Assembly: GCA_050250955.1 (NCBI GenBank)
Contig: JBFWNR010000003.1
Coordinates: forward strand, 664,358-728,357
Direction: 5' to 3'
Length of the DNA: 64,000 nt
DNA from: CAWAYR01 sp050250955
GTDB lineage: Bacteria; Acidobacteriota; Vicinamibacteria; Vicinamibacterales; UBA2999
Below, piece after piece: positions 31,925-40,668 of the stretch. The translations under genes were made by a program, and so were the position numbers. The stretch's first letter is position 1; the number at the start of each line of letters is the position of its first letter. The notes below the pieces were generated by a model, which was not told the DNA's origin, did not search any database, and saw only the letters and a program-made list of their open reading frames with translations.

Positions 31925-33337
31925 ATGACACAGCGTGGGCAGCGGACGGCCGTGATGCTCGTCCTGGTGGTGGCCGCCACGGCCGGCGTCGCCACCCGCC
32001 AGAATCCGCGGAACACCGCGGCGCGCGGCACCGAGGGCTTCAACGTCCGCGCCGTTGCCGCCGGCCTGGCCAATCCCTGGGAGGTCACCTGGGGTCCGGA
32101 CGATCGGCTGTGGATCACCGAGCGGACCGGCCTGCGCGTCACCCGCGTGAATCCGGCCGACGGCAGCCGACGCGTCGCGCTCACGCTCGACGACGTCTAC
32201 CAGACCACGTCGATCCAGGACGGGCTGATGGGCCTGGCGCTGCATCCCGACCTGCTGCAGGGGCGCGGCCGCGACTGGGTCTACCTGGCCTACACCTACG
32301 ACGCCGATCCCGGCGCGACCATCGCGCGCCGCCTGCGGGTGCGCCGCTACACCTACGACAGGGCGAGCGAGACGCTCGGCGCGCCCCAGACCGTGCTCGA
32401 CAACCTGCCGGCACACGACGACCATGGCGGCGGCCGCATTCTGGTCGGCCCCGACGGCAAGTTGTACCTGTCACGCGGCGACATGGGCAGCAACTGGCTG
32501 GCCAACTACTGCAACGCCATCCACTCGCAGGACCTTCCGACGGCGGCCCAGGTCGCCGCGCGCGACTGGACCACCTACCAGGGCAAGATTCTGCGCCTCG
32601 AACTCGACGGCAGCATTCCGGCCGACAACCCGACCATCAACGGCGTGCGCAGCCACGTCTACAGCTACGGCCTGCGCAACACCCAGGGGCTGGTGTTCGG
32701 GCCGAACGGAATGCTCTACGGCGCCGAGCACGGGCCCAGCACCGACGACGAGATCGATCTGCTCCAGGCCGGCAAGAACTACGGCTGGCCGCACGTCGCC
32801 GGCTACAACGACGACCGCAGCTATGCCTACGCCAACTGGTCGGCCTCCACCACGCCGTGCCGGTCGCTGACCTTCAACAGCCTGACCCCGCCGCCGTCGG
32901 TGCCACAGACGAAGGAGTCGGCCTGGTCGCATCCCGACTTCGTGCCGCCGATGGTCACCCTCTTCTCCGCGCCTGCGGGCTACGACCTGGGCAAGATGGG
33001 CGGTACAACGATCGGCCCGGGCAGCATCGACCTCTACGACTCGCCGGCGATTCCCGGCTGGCGCCAGTCCCTGCTGGTCACCGGCATGCGCACCGGCGCC
33101 GTCTACCGCGTGAAGCTGTCGGCCGACGGGCGCAACGTGGACGGCGCGCCGCTCGAGTACTTCCGCGGGCCGACGCGCTACCGCGATACCGCCGTGGCGC
33201 CAGACGGACGCCGCATCTTCGTCGTCACCGACAATGCCGGCACGCTCGCCGACGCCCAGAACCGGCGCATCGACGTGCTCGAGTACCCGGGCACGCTGCT
33301 CGAGTTCAGCTACACCGCTGCCGCGGCGAGGAACTGA
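31925..33337 (+). CDS. PQQ-dependent soluble glucose/sorbosone dehydrogenase (470 aa)
   Basis: A signal peptide (RTAVMLVLVVAATAGVA) precedes a six-bladed GSDH propeller: VAAGLANPWEVTWGPDDRLWITERTGLRVTRV, GLMGLALHPDL, NLPAHDDHGGGRILVGPDGKLYLSRGD with the catalytic His, and SYGLRNTQGLVFGPNGMLYGAEHGP. These are the PQQ and substrate residues of soluble glucose dehydrogenase. It oxidises aldoses to lactones in the periplasm, passing electrons to the quinone pool or a cytochrome. Strong GGAGG 7-11 nt upstream. The divergent epimerase would supply the reactive anomer. Confidence 0.92.
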   Translation: MTQRGQRTAVMLVLVVAATAGVATRQNPRNTAARGTEGFNVRAVAAGLANPWEVTWGPDDRLWITERTGLRVTRVNPADGSRRVALTLDDVYQTTSIQDGLMGLALHPDLLQGRGRDWVYLAYTYDADPGATIARRLRVRRYTYDRASETLGAPQTVLDNLPAHDDHGGGRILVGPDGKLYLSRGDMGSNWLANYCNAIHSQDLPTAAQVAARDWTTYQGKILRLELDGSIPADNPTINGVRSHVYSYGLRNTQGLVFGPNGMLYGAEHGPSTDDEIDLLQAGKNYGWPHVAGYNDDRSYAYANWSASTTPCRSLTFNSLTPPPSVPQTKESAWSHPDFVPPMVTLFSAPAGYDLGKMGGTTIGPGSIDLYDSPAIPGWRQSLLVTGMRTGAVYRVKLSADGRNVDGAPLEYFRGPTRYRDTAVAPDGRRIFVVTDNAGTLADAQNRRIDVLEYPGTLLEFSYTAAAARN

Positions 33338-33340
33338 GCC

Positions 33341-34831
33341 ATGTCCACCTCACCCGATCGCCGTCAGTTCATGGGCGCCGTGTCGCTCGCCGGGCTGAGC
33401 GGCCTGGTGCCTGCCGGCGCCCCCGCCGCGCCATCGGCCCCACCGGCCGGGGTCCCGACGACCCAGGAGCAGGGCGGCGGGTCGCCCGCCGCGACCGGCG
33501 TGACCCGCGCCCTGGCCCGCTACGTCGTGAACGCGCGCTGGGCCGACATCCCGGAGCCGGTGCGCAAGGAAGGCCGGCGCACGCTGCTCAACTGGATGGG
33601 CTGTGCGGTCGGCGGCTCACGACACGAGACGCTGGACGCCGCCATCGGCGCGCTGGCGCCGTTCTCGGGACCGGCGCAGGCGTCGGTGCTGGGCCGTCGC
33701 GAGCGGCTCGACATCCTGCACGCGTCGCTGATGAACGGCATCAGCTCGCACGTCTTCGACTTCGACGACACCCACCTGAAGACGGTGATCCACCCGGCCG
33801 GTCCGGTGGTGTCATCGCTCCTCGCGCTGGCCGAGCATCGCCCGCAGTCCGGCGCCGACTTCCTGCACGCGATGATCCTCGGCATCGAAGTGGAGTGCCG
33901 CATCGGCAACGCGGTGTATCCGGCGCACTACGACCGCGGCTGGCACATCACCGGCACGGCCGGCGTGTTCGGCTCGGCGGCGGCGTGCGGCAAGGCGCTG
34001 GGCCTCAGCGAGCAACAGATGGTGTGGGCGCTCGGCCTCGCCGCCACCCAGCCGGTGGGCCTGCGCGAGATGTTCGGATCGATGACCAAGAGCTTCCACC
34101 CGGGTCGCGCGGCGCAGAACGGGCTCACGGCGGCGCTCCTGGCGGCGAAGAACTTCACCTGCACCGAGGTCGGACTCGAGGGCAAGAGCGGCTGGGCCAA
34201 CGTGCTCAGCACCGCCAGGAACTACGACGAGATCACCGGCGAGCTCGGCCGCCACTACGAGATCTCGCTCAACACCTACAAGCCGTTCGCCTGCGGCATC
34301 GTCATCCACCCGACCATCGACGCCTGCATCACGCTGCGCAACCAGCACCAGTTGCAGGCCGCGCAGATCGAGCGCATCGAGCTGGGCGTGCACCCGCTGG
34401 TGCTCGAACTCACCGGCAAGAAGACGCCGCAGACCGGGCTGGAGACGAAGTTCAGCGTCTACTTCGCGGCGGCGCTGGCGATCGTCCGCGGTTCGGCGGG
34501 GATGCGCGACTTCAGCGACGCCAACGCTCAGGACCCGGTGATCGTCGGCCTGCGAGACCGCGTGACCGCCACCGTCGATCCGGCGGTGGAAGAGCACCAG
34601 GTGAAGGCCAGGGTCACGCTCAAGGACGGCCGCACCCTGAGTCACACCGTCGAGCACGTGGTCGGCAGCCTGGAGCGGCCGATGACCGACGCCGACCTCG
34701 AGGGCAAGTTCCTCGACCTGGCCCAGGGCGTGCTGCCCGACGCGCAGGCGCGGCGGCTGCTGGACCTGTGCTGGAAGGTCGAGGGGCTGGCGAACGTCGC
34801 GGAGCTGCCTAAGGCTGCCGTGCCGGCGTAA
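33341..34831 (+). CDS. MmgE/PrpD family protein with Tat-like leader (496 aa)
   Basis: The MmgE/PrpD (2-methylcitrate dehydratase) fold is clear: GISSHVFDFDDTHLKTVIHPAGPVVSSLLA, GWHITGTAGVFGSAAACGKALGL, KSFHPGRAAQNGLTAALLA, and NTYKPFACGIVIHP. The N-terminus DRRQFMGAVSLAGLSGLV looks like a Tat signal, unusual for a family that is normally cytoplasmic. It follows the glucose dehydrogenase gene by 3 nt. Members also include cis-aconitate decarboxylase and isomerases, so the reaction cannot be fixed. Its 3' end overlaps the convergent CocE gene by 23 nt. Confidence 0.92.
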   Translation: MSTSPDRRQFMGAVSLAGLSGLVPAGAPAAPSAPPAGVPTTQEQGGGSPAATGVTRALARYVVNARWADIPEPVRKEGRRTLLNWMGCAVGGSRHETLDAAIGALAPFSGPAQASVLGRRERLDILHASLMNGISSHVFDFDDTHLKTVIHPAGPVVSSLLALAEHRPQSGADFLHAMILGIEVECRIGNAVYPAHYDRGWHITGTAGVFGSAAACGKALGLSEQQMVWALGLAATQPVGLREMFGSMTKSFHPGRAAQNGLTAALLAAKNFTCTEVGLEGKSGWANVLSTARNYDEITGELGRHYEISLNTYKPFACGIVIHPTIDACITLRNQHQLQAAQIERIELGVHPLVLELTGKKTPQTGLETKFSVYFAAALAIVRGSAGMRDFSDANAQDPVIVGLRDRVTATVDPAVEEHQVKARVTLKDGRTLSHTVEHVVGSLERPMTDADLEGKFLDLAQGVLPDAQARRLLDLCWKVEGLANVAELPKAAVPA

Positions 34832-36764
34832 CCGGCAGCTCCACGAAGCTCGCCGCGCCCGGCGCGTGGTAGACCCGCTGGGTCGCCTTCACATAGTCCG
34901 CGGCCTTCGCGAAGAAGATATTCGGCACGAAGGTCTGGGGGTTGCGGTCGTAGAGTGGGAACCAGCTCGATTGCACCTGCACCATGATGCGGTGGCCGGG
35001 CTGGAACACGTGGTTGGCCGTCGGCAGGATGAACCGGAACGGCAGCGGCGTGTTCGACGCCAGCGCCTTCGGGTTGCTGAAGCTCTCGCGGTAGCGGCCC
35101 CGGAAGATGTCCATCGCCACCGGGAACTGGTAGCCGCCCATCGCCGGCTCGCTCGACATCTCTTCCGGATAGACGTCGATGAGCTTCACCACCCAGTCGC
35201 TGTCGCTGCCGCTGGTGGAAGCCACCAGGTTGACCACCGGCGCGCCGCTGATCCGCACCGGCTCGGTGAGCACCGGCGTCACGTAGCTGAGCACGTCGGT
35301 GCGATCGGCCATCGTGCGCTGGTCGCTCAAGAGCCAGGTCTGCCAGCGGGCGCCGTCGGCGAAGCGCACCGGCCGCGGCAGGTAGGGCACCGGCTTGGCC
35401 GGGTCGGACACGTATTCGTCGTAGCCGCTGGCGTCGGTCGCCGTGCCTGACGTCGGCGCGGTGAACGACAGGCCGAAGCCGCCCGTGAAGTACAGCGGCT
35501 TCGATTGATTCGGGCAGCCCTGTTCGCACGACAGCGGCCACTTCGGAAAGCGGTCCCAGTGGTTCTCGCCAGTGTTGTAGATGAAGACGCCGGGCGTGTC
35601 GGCCGTGGGGGCGCCCGGCTTCAGGTACTGGTCGAAGAACGGCTTCAGCACGTCGCGGCGGAACTGCAGCGCGGTGTCGCCCTCGAAGCGCAGCGGGCCC
35701 AGCGAGTAGCCCTCGTAGTTCACGCCGCTGTGCCGCCACGGGCCCATCACCAGATAGTTGAGGGTGTTGGTGGTGTCCTTCGGCTCGACGGCCAGGTAGC
35801 TCTGGATCGCGCCCCACATGTCTTCCTGGTCCCAGATGCCCTGGATCCACATCGTCGGCACGGTGAGTGGCTGCTTGGCCATCACCTTGTCGAGCGCCTG
35901 CTCCGACCAGAACTGGTCGTAGGCCGGGTGTTCCGACACCTTGCGCCACATCGGCAGCTGCTCCAGGCCGTGGCGGCGCGCGTAGTCGCCGGCCGACCCG
36001 GCGCGGCGGAACGTCTCGTAGTCGTCGTAGCCGGGGCGGATGATGGTGCTGCCGGCGGCGCGGCCGGCGCTCTGCCCGGCGAAGAAGTCGAAGTTGGTCT
36101 GGCGGAAGGCGCCGAAGTGGAACCAGTCGTCGCCCATCCAGCCGTCCACCATCGGGCTCATCGGCGCCGCCACCTTCAAGGCGGGGTGCGGGTTGACCAG
36201 CGCCATCACCACCGTGAAGCCCTCGTAGCTGCTGCCCAGCATGCCGATGCGGCCGTTGGACTCGGGCACGTTCTTCACCAGCCACTCGATGGTGTCGTAG
36301 GCGTCGGTCGAGTGATCGGTGTCGGTCGGGTTGAGCGGCCCGCGCAGCGGCCGGGTCATCAGGTAGTCGCCCTCCGAGCCGTACTTGCCGCGCACGTCCT
36401 GGAAGACGCGGATGTAGCCGTCGGCCACGAACACCTCGTCGCCCTGCGGCAGGGTCGCCAGCATCGACGCCGACTGGGCGCGGGTGGTGCGGCCGGCGGC
36501 GTTGTACGGCGTCCGGGTCATGATGATCGGCACGTCCTTCGCGCCCTTGGGGACGACGATCACGGTGTAGAGCTTCACCCCGTCGCGCATCGGAATCATG
36601 GCGATGCGCTTCTCGTAGTCGAAGCCGGTGGTCGGCCGCTCGAACTTCGCCGGGATGTCCGGCAGGTGGACCGGGGTCTGCTGCTGGGCAGTCAGCCCGG
36701 CGGTGACGGCGGCGAGCGGCAGGACGAGCAAGGCACGGCGAAGCAGCGCAGGGATTCCGGGCAT
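34809..36764 (-). CDS. Secreted CocE/NonD-family hydrolase, alpha-amino-acid ester hydrolase-like (651 aa)
   Basis: A Sec signal (RRALLVLPLAAVTAGLTAQQ) precedes an X-Pro-dipeptidyl-peptidase-type alpha/beta hydrolase: MRDGVKLYTVIVVPKGA, MTRTPYNAAGR, nucleophile Ser in IGMLGSSYEGFTVVMA (GSSYEG), and MGPWRHSGVNYEGY with the His. The C-terminal jelly-roll (PVLTEPVRISGAPVVNLVASTSGSDSDW) completes the CocE layout. Alpha-amino-acid ester hydrolases act on beta-lactam side chains and amino-acid esters. The ATG at 36764 follows TACACT (36776-36771) by 6 nt. Confidence 0.93.
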   Translation of the reverse strand: MPGIPALLRRALLVLPLAAVTAGLTAQQQTPVHLPDIPAKFERPTTGFDYEKRIAMIPMRDGVKLYTVIVVPKGAKDVPIIMTRTPYNAAGRTTRAQSASMLATLPQGDEVFVADGYIRVFQDVRGKYGSEGDYLMTRPLRGPLNPTDTDHSTDAYDTIEWLVKNVPESNGRIGMLGSSYEGFTVVMALVNPHPALKVAAPMSPMVDGWMGDDWFHFGAFRQTNFDFFAGQSAGRAAGSTIIRPGYDDYETFRRAGSAGDYARRHGLEQLPMWRKVSEHPAYDQFWSEQALDKVMAKQPLTVPTMWIQGIWDQEDMWGAIQSYLAVEPKDTTNTLNYLVMGPWRHSGVNYEGYSLGPLRFEGDTALQFRRDVLKPFFDQYLKPGAPTADTPGVFIYNTGENHWDRFPKWPLSCEQGCPNQSKPLYFTGGFGLSFTAPTSGTATDASGYDEYVSDPAKPVPYLPRPVRFADGARWQTWLLSDQRTMADRTDVLSYVTPVLTEPVRISGAPVVNLVASTSGSDSDWVVKLIDVYPEEMSSEPAMGGYQFPVAMDIFRGRYRESFSNPKALASNTPLPFRFILPTANHVFQPGHRIMVQVQSSWFPLYDRNPQTFVPNIFFAKAADYVKATQRVYHAPGAASFVELPVTPARQP

Positions 36765-36825
36765 GGCAGCAGTGTAGTGCCACCACGTCCGGCCACGCTC
36801 GCCGCGAGCGGCGACCACCGCCGAG

Positions 36826-37401
36826 CTATCGCTTGCCGGTGTGTTCGATGTAGCCCTTGAGCCGCGGCATCCCCGGCTTCCAGTCGGGCAGGGGCGCGTA
36901 GTCGCTCCCGATCGGCATCGTCACCTTCGGCAGGCTGTCGGCGTCGAGCGTTTCGCCTTCCTTGATGACGTCGTTGATGAACAGCAGGTACGCGGTCAGC
37001 GAGTAGACCTCGTCAGGAGTGAGGGTCCCTTCGCGGTTGAGCGGCATCGCCCGGTTGATGTAGTCCCACACCGTCGTCGCGTGTGGCGCCCGCAGCGGCA
37101 GGATGCGGCCACGCGCCCAGAGCTGCGCCTCCGGGCCGACCTTGCTCTTCAGGATCGGCGCCTTGCCCTCGAGGCCGGTCGCCCCGTGGCACCCGGCGCA
37201 TCCTTTGGTGCGGTACAGGACGGCGCCCTCCTTGACGGTGCCGCGTCCCGGCGGCAGCTCCGCGCCGTGCGGGCCGATGGCGATGTCCCAGGCGCGGATC
37301 TCCTCCGCGCTCGGCGTGCGGCCCACGCCGTAGGTGGGCGACTGCGCCAACGCCGGAGCCGCCACGAGCAGCGCGACGGCGAGCCCTCTAAGCAAAGCCA
37401 T
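36826..37401 (-). CDS. Periplasmic monohaem cytochrome c, partner of SoxC (191 aa)
   Basis: A Sec signal (LLRGLAVALLVAAPALAQ) precedes a class I cytochrome c with haem motif CAGCH and a likely axial Met in INRAMPLNREG. The start overlaps the upstream soxC 3' end by 14 nt, so the two are coupled. The pair resembles SoxCD or SorAB, where the cytochrome takes electrons from the molybdenum subunit. It is half the length of diheme Paracoccus SoxD, so a SorB-like or shortened SoxD role fits better. Confidence 0.9.
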   Translation of the reverse strand: MALLRGLAVALLVAAPALAQSPTYGVGRTPSAEEIRAWDIAIGPHGAELPPGRGTVKEGAVLYRTKGCAGCHGATGLEGKAPILKSKVGPEAQLWARGRILPLRAPHATTVWDYINRAMPLNREGTLTPDEVYSLTAYLLFINDVIKEGETLDADSLPKVTMPIGSDYAPLPDWKPGMPRLKGYIEHTGKR

Positions 37402-38629
37402 TGGTGACGCTCCCGTCGCTGGCGATCCGCCACGGCTGGATGCTGTTGTCCAGGCCGGGGACGCTGAAGGTGGCGTCGAACGGCTTGTTCCAGTACCTGG
37501 CGATCTCGGCGCGCGACGGCTGCACCTGGCCGATCTCGTCGGTGCAGCGCGACAGCAGCTCGGTCTCCTGCCCGTCCCAGTTCCACATGTAGCCGAACCG
37601 GGCGTGCGCCATGCGATGCGCGGGGCCCTTGATCTCGGCCACGTGCCAGCGCCTGCCGCCGTCGGTGGACACCTCCACCTTGCTGACGGCGCCGCCCCCC
37701 GACCAGGCCAGACCGCTCACCTCGTAGAAGCCGCGGCCGGGCAGCCGCTGGTCACCGGACGGGAACGTGATGACCGACTTCGGGCCGATCTGGTAGTCGA
37801 GCGCGGCCACCTTGGGATCGCGATCGAGGTGCCCGAAGTCGTTGTAGTTCATGTAGTAGCGGTCCACGAGCTTGATGCGCCGCAGCCACTTGGTGTGGAA
37901 GATGCCCTCGAAGCCCGGCACCATCAGCCGTACCGGGAAGCCTTGCTGCGGCCGCACCGCCTCGCCGTTCATGCCGTAGGCGACGATGCAGTCGTCCATC
38001 GCCTTGGCGACCGGCATGCTCGAGGCGCCCTTCACTTCCTCGGATCCTTCGGCGACGAACCAGGTCGCCGTGCCCTTCAGGCCGCATTCCTTGAGCAGCG
38101 TGGACAGCAGCACGCCGGTCCACTCGGCGCAGCTGGTCATGCCGTGCGTCTCCTGGACGGTCCTGGCCCGCCGCGACGATCGGTTGCCGGCACACTCGAT
38201 GAAGTGCACGCGGGTCACCGACGGGAGGCGCTTCAGGTCGTCGACGGTGAAGGTCAGCGGGCGGTCCACCAGGCCGTGGATCATCAGCCGGTGTTCCCGG
38301 GGATCGATGTCCGGGAGGAACGAGCCCCGCGTCGTTCCCATGTAGTGGAGCGACGACGGCGTGATGATCCCGACCGAGTCCTGGAGCGGGGCGGCGACGT
38401 GGAACGTGAGCCCCCACTCGTCGGGTGAGGGCCGGCCGCCATGGGCGATGCGCACCGAGGTGACGTGGGGTGATCGTTCGCCGTAGGCGATCTGATCCTT
38501 CCCCTCCTTGATCATCGGCGCCTGGTGGTGCTGGCCGCTCGCCGGCGCCGTCGCCCCGAAGGTCAGGCCGCCGGCCGCCGCGGCGCCGCGCTTGAGGAAT
38601 CCCCGTCGATCAGGTCGAGTCGAGCCCAT
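37388..38629 (-). CDS. soxC: Molybdopterin sulfite dehydrogenase, SoxC/SorA type (413 aa)
   Basis: A Tat signal (DRRGFLKRGAAAAGG) precedes a sulfite-oxidase fold: HFIECAGNRSSRRA, the molybdenum-ligand Cys in GMTSCAEWTGV, QQGFPVRLMVPGFEG and TKWLRRIKLVDR. The C-terminal dimerisation domain contains SGLAWSGGGAVSKVEVSTDGG. It oxidises sulfite (alone) or a sulfur-bound sulfane (in the Sox complex) in the periplasm. No soxXYZAB genes are present nearby, favouring a stand-alone sulfite dehydrogenase. AAGGAGAG lies ahead of the ATG. Confidence 0.92.
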   Translation of the reverse strand: MGSTRPDRRGFLKRGAAAAGGLTFGATAPASGQHHQAPMIKEGKDQIAYGERSPHVTSVRIAHGGRPSPDEWGLTFHVAAPLQDSVGIITPSSLHYMGTTRGSFLPDIDPREHRLMIHGLVDRPLTFTVDDLKRLPSVTRVHFIECAGNRSSRRARTVQETHGMTSCAEWTGVLLSTLLKECGLKGTATWFVAEGSEEVKGASSMPVAKAMDDCIVAYGMNGEAVRPQQGFPVRLMVPGFEGIFHTKWLRRIKLVDRYYMNYNDFGHLDRDPKVAALDYQIGPKSVITFPSGDQRLPGRGFYEVSGLAWSGGGAVSKVEVSTDGGRRWHVAEIKGPAHRMAHARFGYMWNWDGQETELLSRCTDEIGQVQPSRAEIARYWNKPFDATFSVPGLDNSIQPWRIASDGSVTNGFA

Positions 38630-38681
38630 GGATCTCTCCTTGGAAGCCGAGCCACCCGGAAATCGCCGTCCCCGCGGCCGG

Positions 38682-38687
38682 AGTATA
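38682..38687 (-). promoter_or_regulatory. TATACT -10 box of the soxC operon
   Basis: TATACT reads on the minus strand about 50 nt before the soxC ATG. The leader contains a Shine-Dalgarno (AAGGAGAG). No good -35 was seen. Confidence 0.4.
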
Positions 38688-38762
38688 CGCCTCCCGGGCC
38701 GGCGGCAGGCCGACAGCGCCGTGCCGCGGGGGGCGGCGCGTGTGCGGCGCAGGGAGGCCCGG

Positions 38763-38930
38763 CTACCGCGATCGCAACGACCAGAGCACCGCGACGGCCG
38801 CGGCCACCGCCAGCCAGGCCACCGGCGGTGTCTCGGTGAGCGCGGACTGCACCGTGACCCAGGCGCGCGAGGCCGCGCTCGTGAACGCCGCCAGCGCGCC
38901 GTATTCCCCGAGGTTCTGCGCGACGACCAT
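38763..38930 (-). CDS. Small single-span membrane protein (55 aa)
   Basis: The sequence starts MVVAQNLGEYGALAAFTSAA and ends with one hydrophobic helix and a basic tail (WLAVAAAVAVLWSLRSR), the layout of a small inner-membrane protein with its C-terminus inside. The longer reading frame upstream is rejected: TAGGCT (38943-38938) ends exactly 7 nt before the chosen ATG, the local leaderless pattern. I do not know a characterised family. It stands alone between soxC and the AraC gene on the same strand. Confidence 0.6.
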   Translation of the reverse strand: MVVAQNLGEYGALAAFTSAASRAWVTVQSALTETPPVAWLAVAAAVAVLWSLRSR

Positions 38931-38983
38931 GGGGCAGAGCCTACACCCGCCGAACCCCGACGACGCGCCGATGTCGACGCCGC

Positions 38984-39964
38984 TCAGCCTCCCGGCCGGG
39001 TGCCGGCCGCCGCCTTCCGCCACATGGCCGGCGACTGGCCGACCAGCTTCTTGAAGGCGCGGCTGAAGGCCGCCTCCGATTCATAGCCGACCGCCGTGGC
39101 CACGCCGGCCACGTGCGCCCCGTCGCCGAGCAGCCGCGAGGCCAGCTGCATCCGCCACATCGCCAGGTACTGCATCGGCGGCTGCCCGACCAGCTCGGTG
39201 AACCGCTCGGCGAACACCGAACGCGACGACCCGGCCGCCCGGGCCAGTGTTTCCACCGTCCAGGGCTCGGCGGGACGACTGTGCACCGCGGCCAGGGCCT
39301 GGCCCACCACCGGATCGCGCAGTCCGGCCAGCCAGCCGCGCTCGGCCGCCGGCAGTGTCTCCAGGTAGCGCCGCACCGTCTCGACGAACATCAGCTCCGA
39401 CAGCCGGGCCAGGATGTTCTCGCCACCCGCCCGTGCCTTGCCGGACTCGCCGATTGCGATCTGCAGCAGCGTGCCCAGCCAGCCGCTCGACCCGCTCGAC
39501 CCAGCGGCGAGGTGGATCACCGGCGGCAGGGCCTCCAGCAGCGGGTTGTAGGGGCGCTCGTCGAGGCCGAGAAAGCCGCAGACGATGCGGGCCCGGTCGC
39601 CGCCGCCACTGCCCACCTCGTACATGAGCGGCAGGGGCGTGGTCGGCCGCGCGAACATCGCCAGATCGGGCGTGCCGCGCATCCCCGGCGCGCTCGACAT
39701 CACGTGCGGGTGACCCTGCGGGAAGACGATGAGATCGCCCTCGCCGAGCCGCCGCGGCTCTTCGCCGACGGCGTGGCCCCAGCACGCCCCGCGCGCGATC
39801 ACGTGGTACTCGATGACCCGCTGCGACCCCGGCATCACCGCGCCGGCGATGTCGCGCGAGGCGGGCGCTTCGGCCACCCACGGCGCGCTCAACTCGAAGT
39901 CGAAGTAGACGGCGCCGGTCAGCCGCACGGCGCGGAGCACGTCCGAGAGCACGTCGGTGGACAT
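38984..39964 (-). CDS. AraC-family regulator with cupin sensor domain (326 aa)
   Basis: The N-terminal ~190 residues are a cupin_6 effector domain (YHVIARGACWGHAVGEEPRRLGEGDLIVFPQGHPHVM). The C-terminal AraC DNA-binding domain has two helix-turn-helix units (TVETLARAAGSSRSVFAERFTEL and VAGVATAVGYESEAAFSRAFKKLVGQSPAMWR). It is divergent from the DinB-methyltransferase-deacetylase-decarboxylase operon across 178 nt and is the natural candidate to control it. The ATG at 39964 is the first that covers the full cupin domain. Confidence 0.92.
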   Translation of the reverse strand: MSTDVLSDVLRAVRLTGAVYFDFELSAPWVAEAPASRDIAGAVMPGSQRVIEYHVIARGACWGHAVGEEPRRLGEGDLIVFPQGHPHVMSSAPGMRGTPDLAMFARPTTPLPLMYEVGSGGGDRARIVCGFLGLDERPYNPLLEALPPVIHLAAGSSGSSGWLGTLLQIAIGESGKARAGGENILARLSELMFVETVRRYLETLPAAERGWLAGLRDPVVGQALAAVHSRPAEPWTVETLARAAGSSRSVFAERFTELVGQPPMQYLAMWRMQLASRLLGDGAHVAGVATAVGYESEAAFSRAFKKLVGQSPAMWRKAAAGTRPGG

Positions 39965-40142
39965 GGCGCTAGCACCCCCGGACGGTCGGGCACGTGATCG
40001 GGACGCTCGAGCATGCCGTCGTCGACGACGGACGGTCGGTGCGATCACCCGGACGGTTGCGCATGGCTCGAGGCCGACCTCGGTTCGTATCGTCGGATGC
40101 ACGCGACGCAGTGACGCGCCGCACCGACGGAGGTTCCAGTCT

Positions 40143-40664
40143 ATGACGACCGCAGCGACTCTCGAGACGATCACCCCCACAGGCACCGCCCGCGCCACCG
40201 CGCTGGCCGACCGGCTCGAAGCCGGCGCCCACCGGCTGGCGACGCTGGCCGCCGGCCTCACCGCGGCCCAGTGGCAGACGCGGATTCCCCGCGACGGCCG
40301 CAAGGTCGGCGTGGTCGTGCATCACGTCGCCGCCATGTACCCGCTCGAAATCGAGCTGGCGCAGAAGCTGGCGGCGGGCGAGGCGATCACCGGCGTCACC
40401 TGGGCCGATGTCCATGCCCTCAACGCCCGCCACGCCGCCGAGCAGGACGCGGTCACCCAGCGCGAGGCGCTCGACCTGCTGGTGACGAACAGCGCCACGG
40501 CCGCCGCGGTCATCCGCGCTCTGAGCGACGCCGAACTCGATCGCGCCAACGGCATCTCGCTGAACGACGACGCCCCGCTCACCTGCCAGTTCATGCTGGA
40601 GGACCACGCGGTGCGCCACAGCTACCACCACCTGGCGGCCATCGAAGCGGCGCTGCGAGGGTAG
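40143..40664 (+). CDS. DinB-superfamily protein (173 aa)
   Basis: A four-helix DinB-like protein with possible metal-binding His residues in VVVHHVAAMY and HAVRHSYHHLAAIE. It is not closely similar to the DinB protein at 1.9 kb. GGAGG lies 10 nt before the ATG. It opens an operon: next gene 4 nt downstream (methyltransferase), then PIG-L deacetylase and PLP decarboxylase. DinB-fold thiol transferases often occur with PIG-L deacetylases in low-molecular-weight thiol pathways, a link suggested but not shown here. Confidence 0.78.
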   Translation: MTTAATLETITPTGTARATALADRLEAGAHRLATLAAGLTAAQWQTRIPRDGRKVGVVVHHVAAMYPLEIELAQKLAAGEAITGVTWADVHALNARHAAEQDAVTQREALDLLVTNSATAAAVIRALSDAELDRANGISLNDDAPLTCQFMLEDHAVRHSYHHLAAIEAALRG

Positions 40665-40668
40665 GGCC

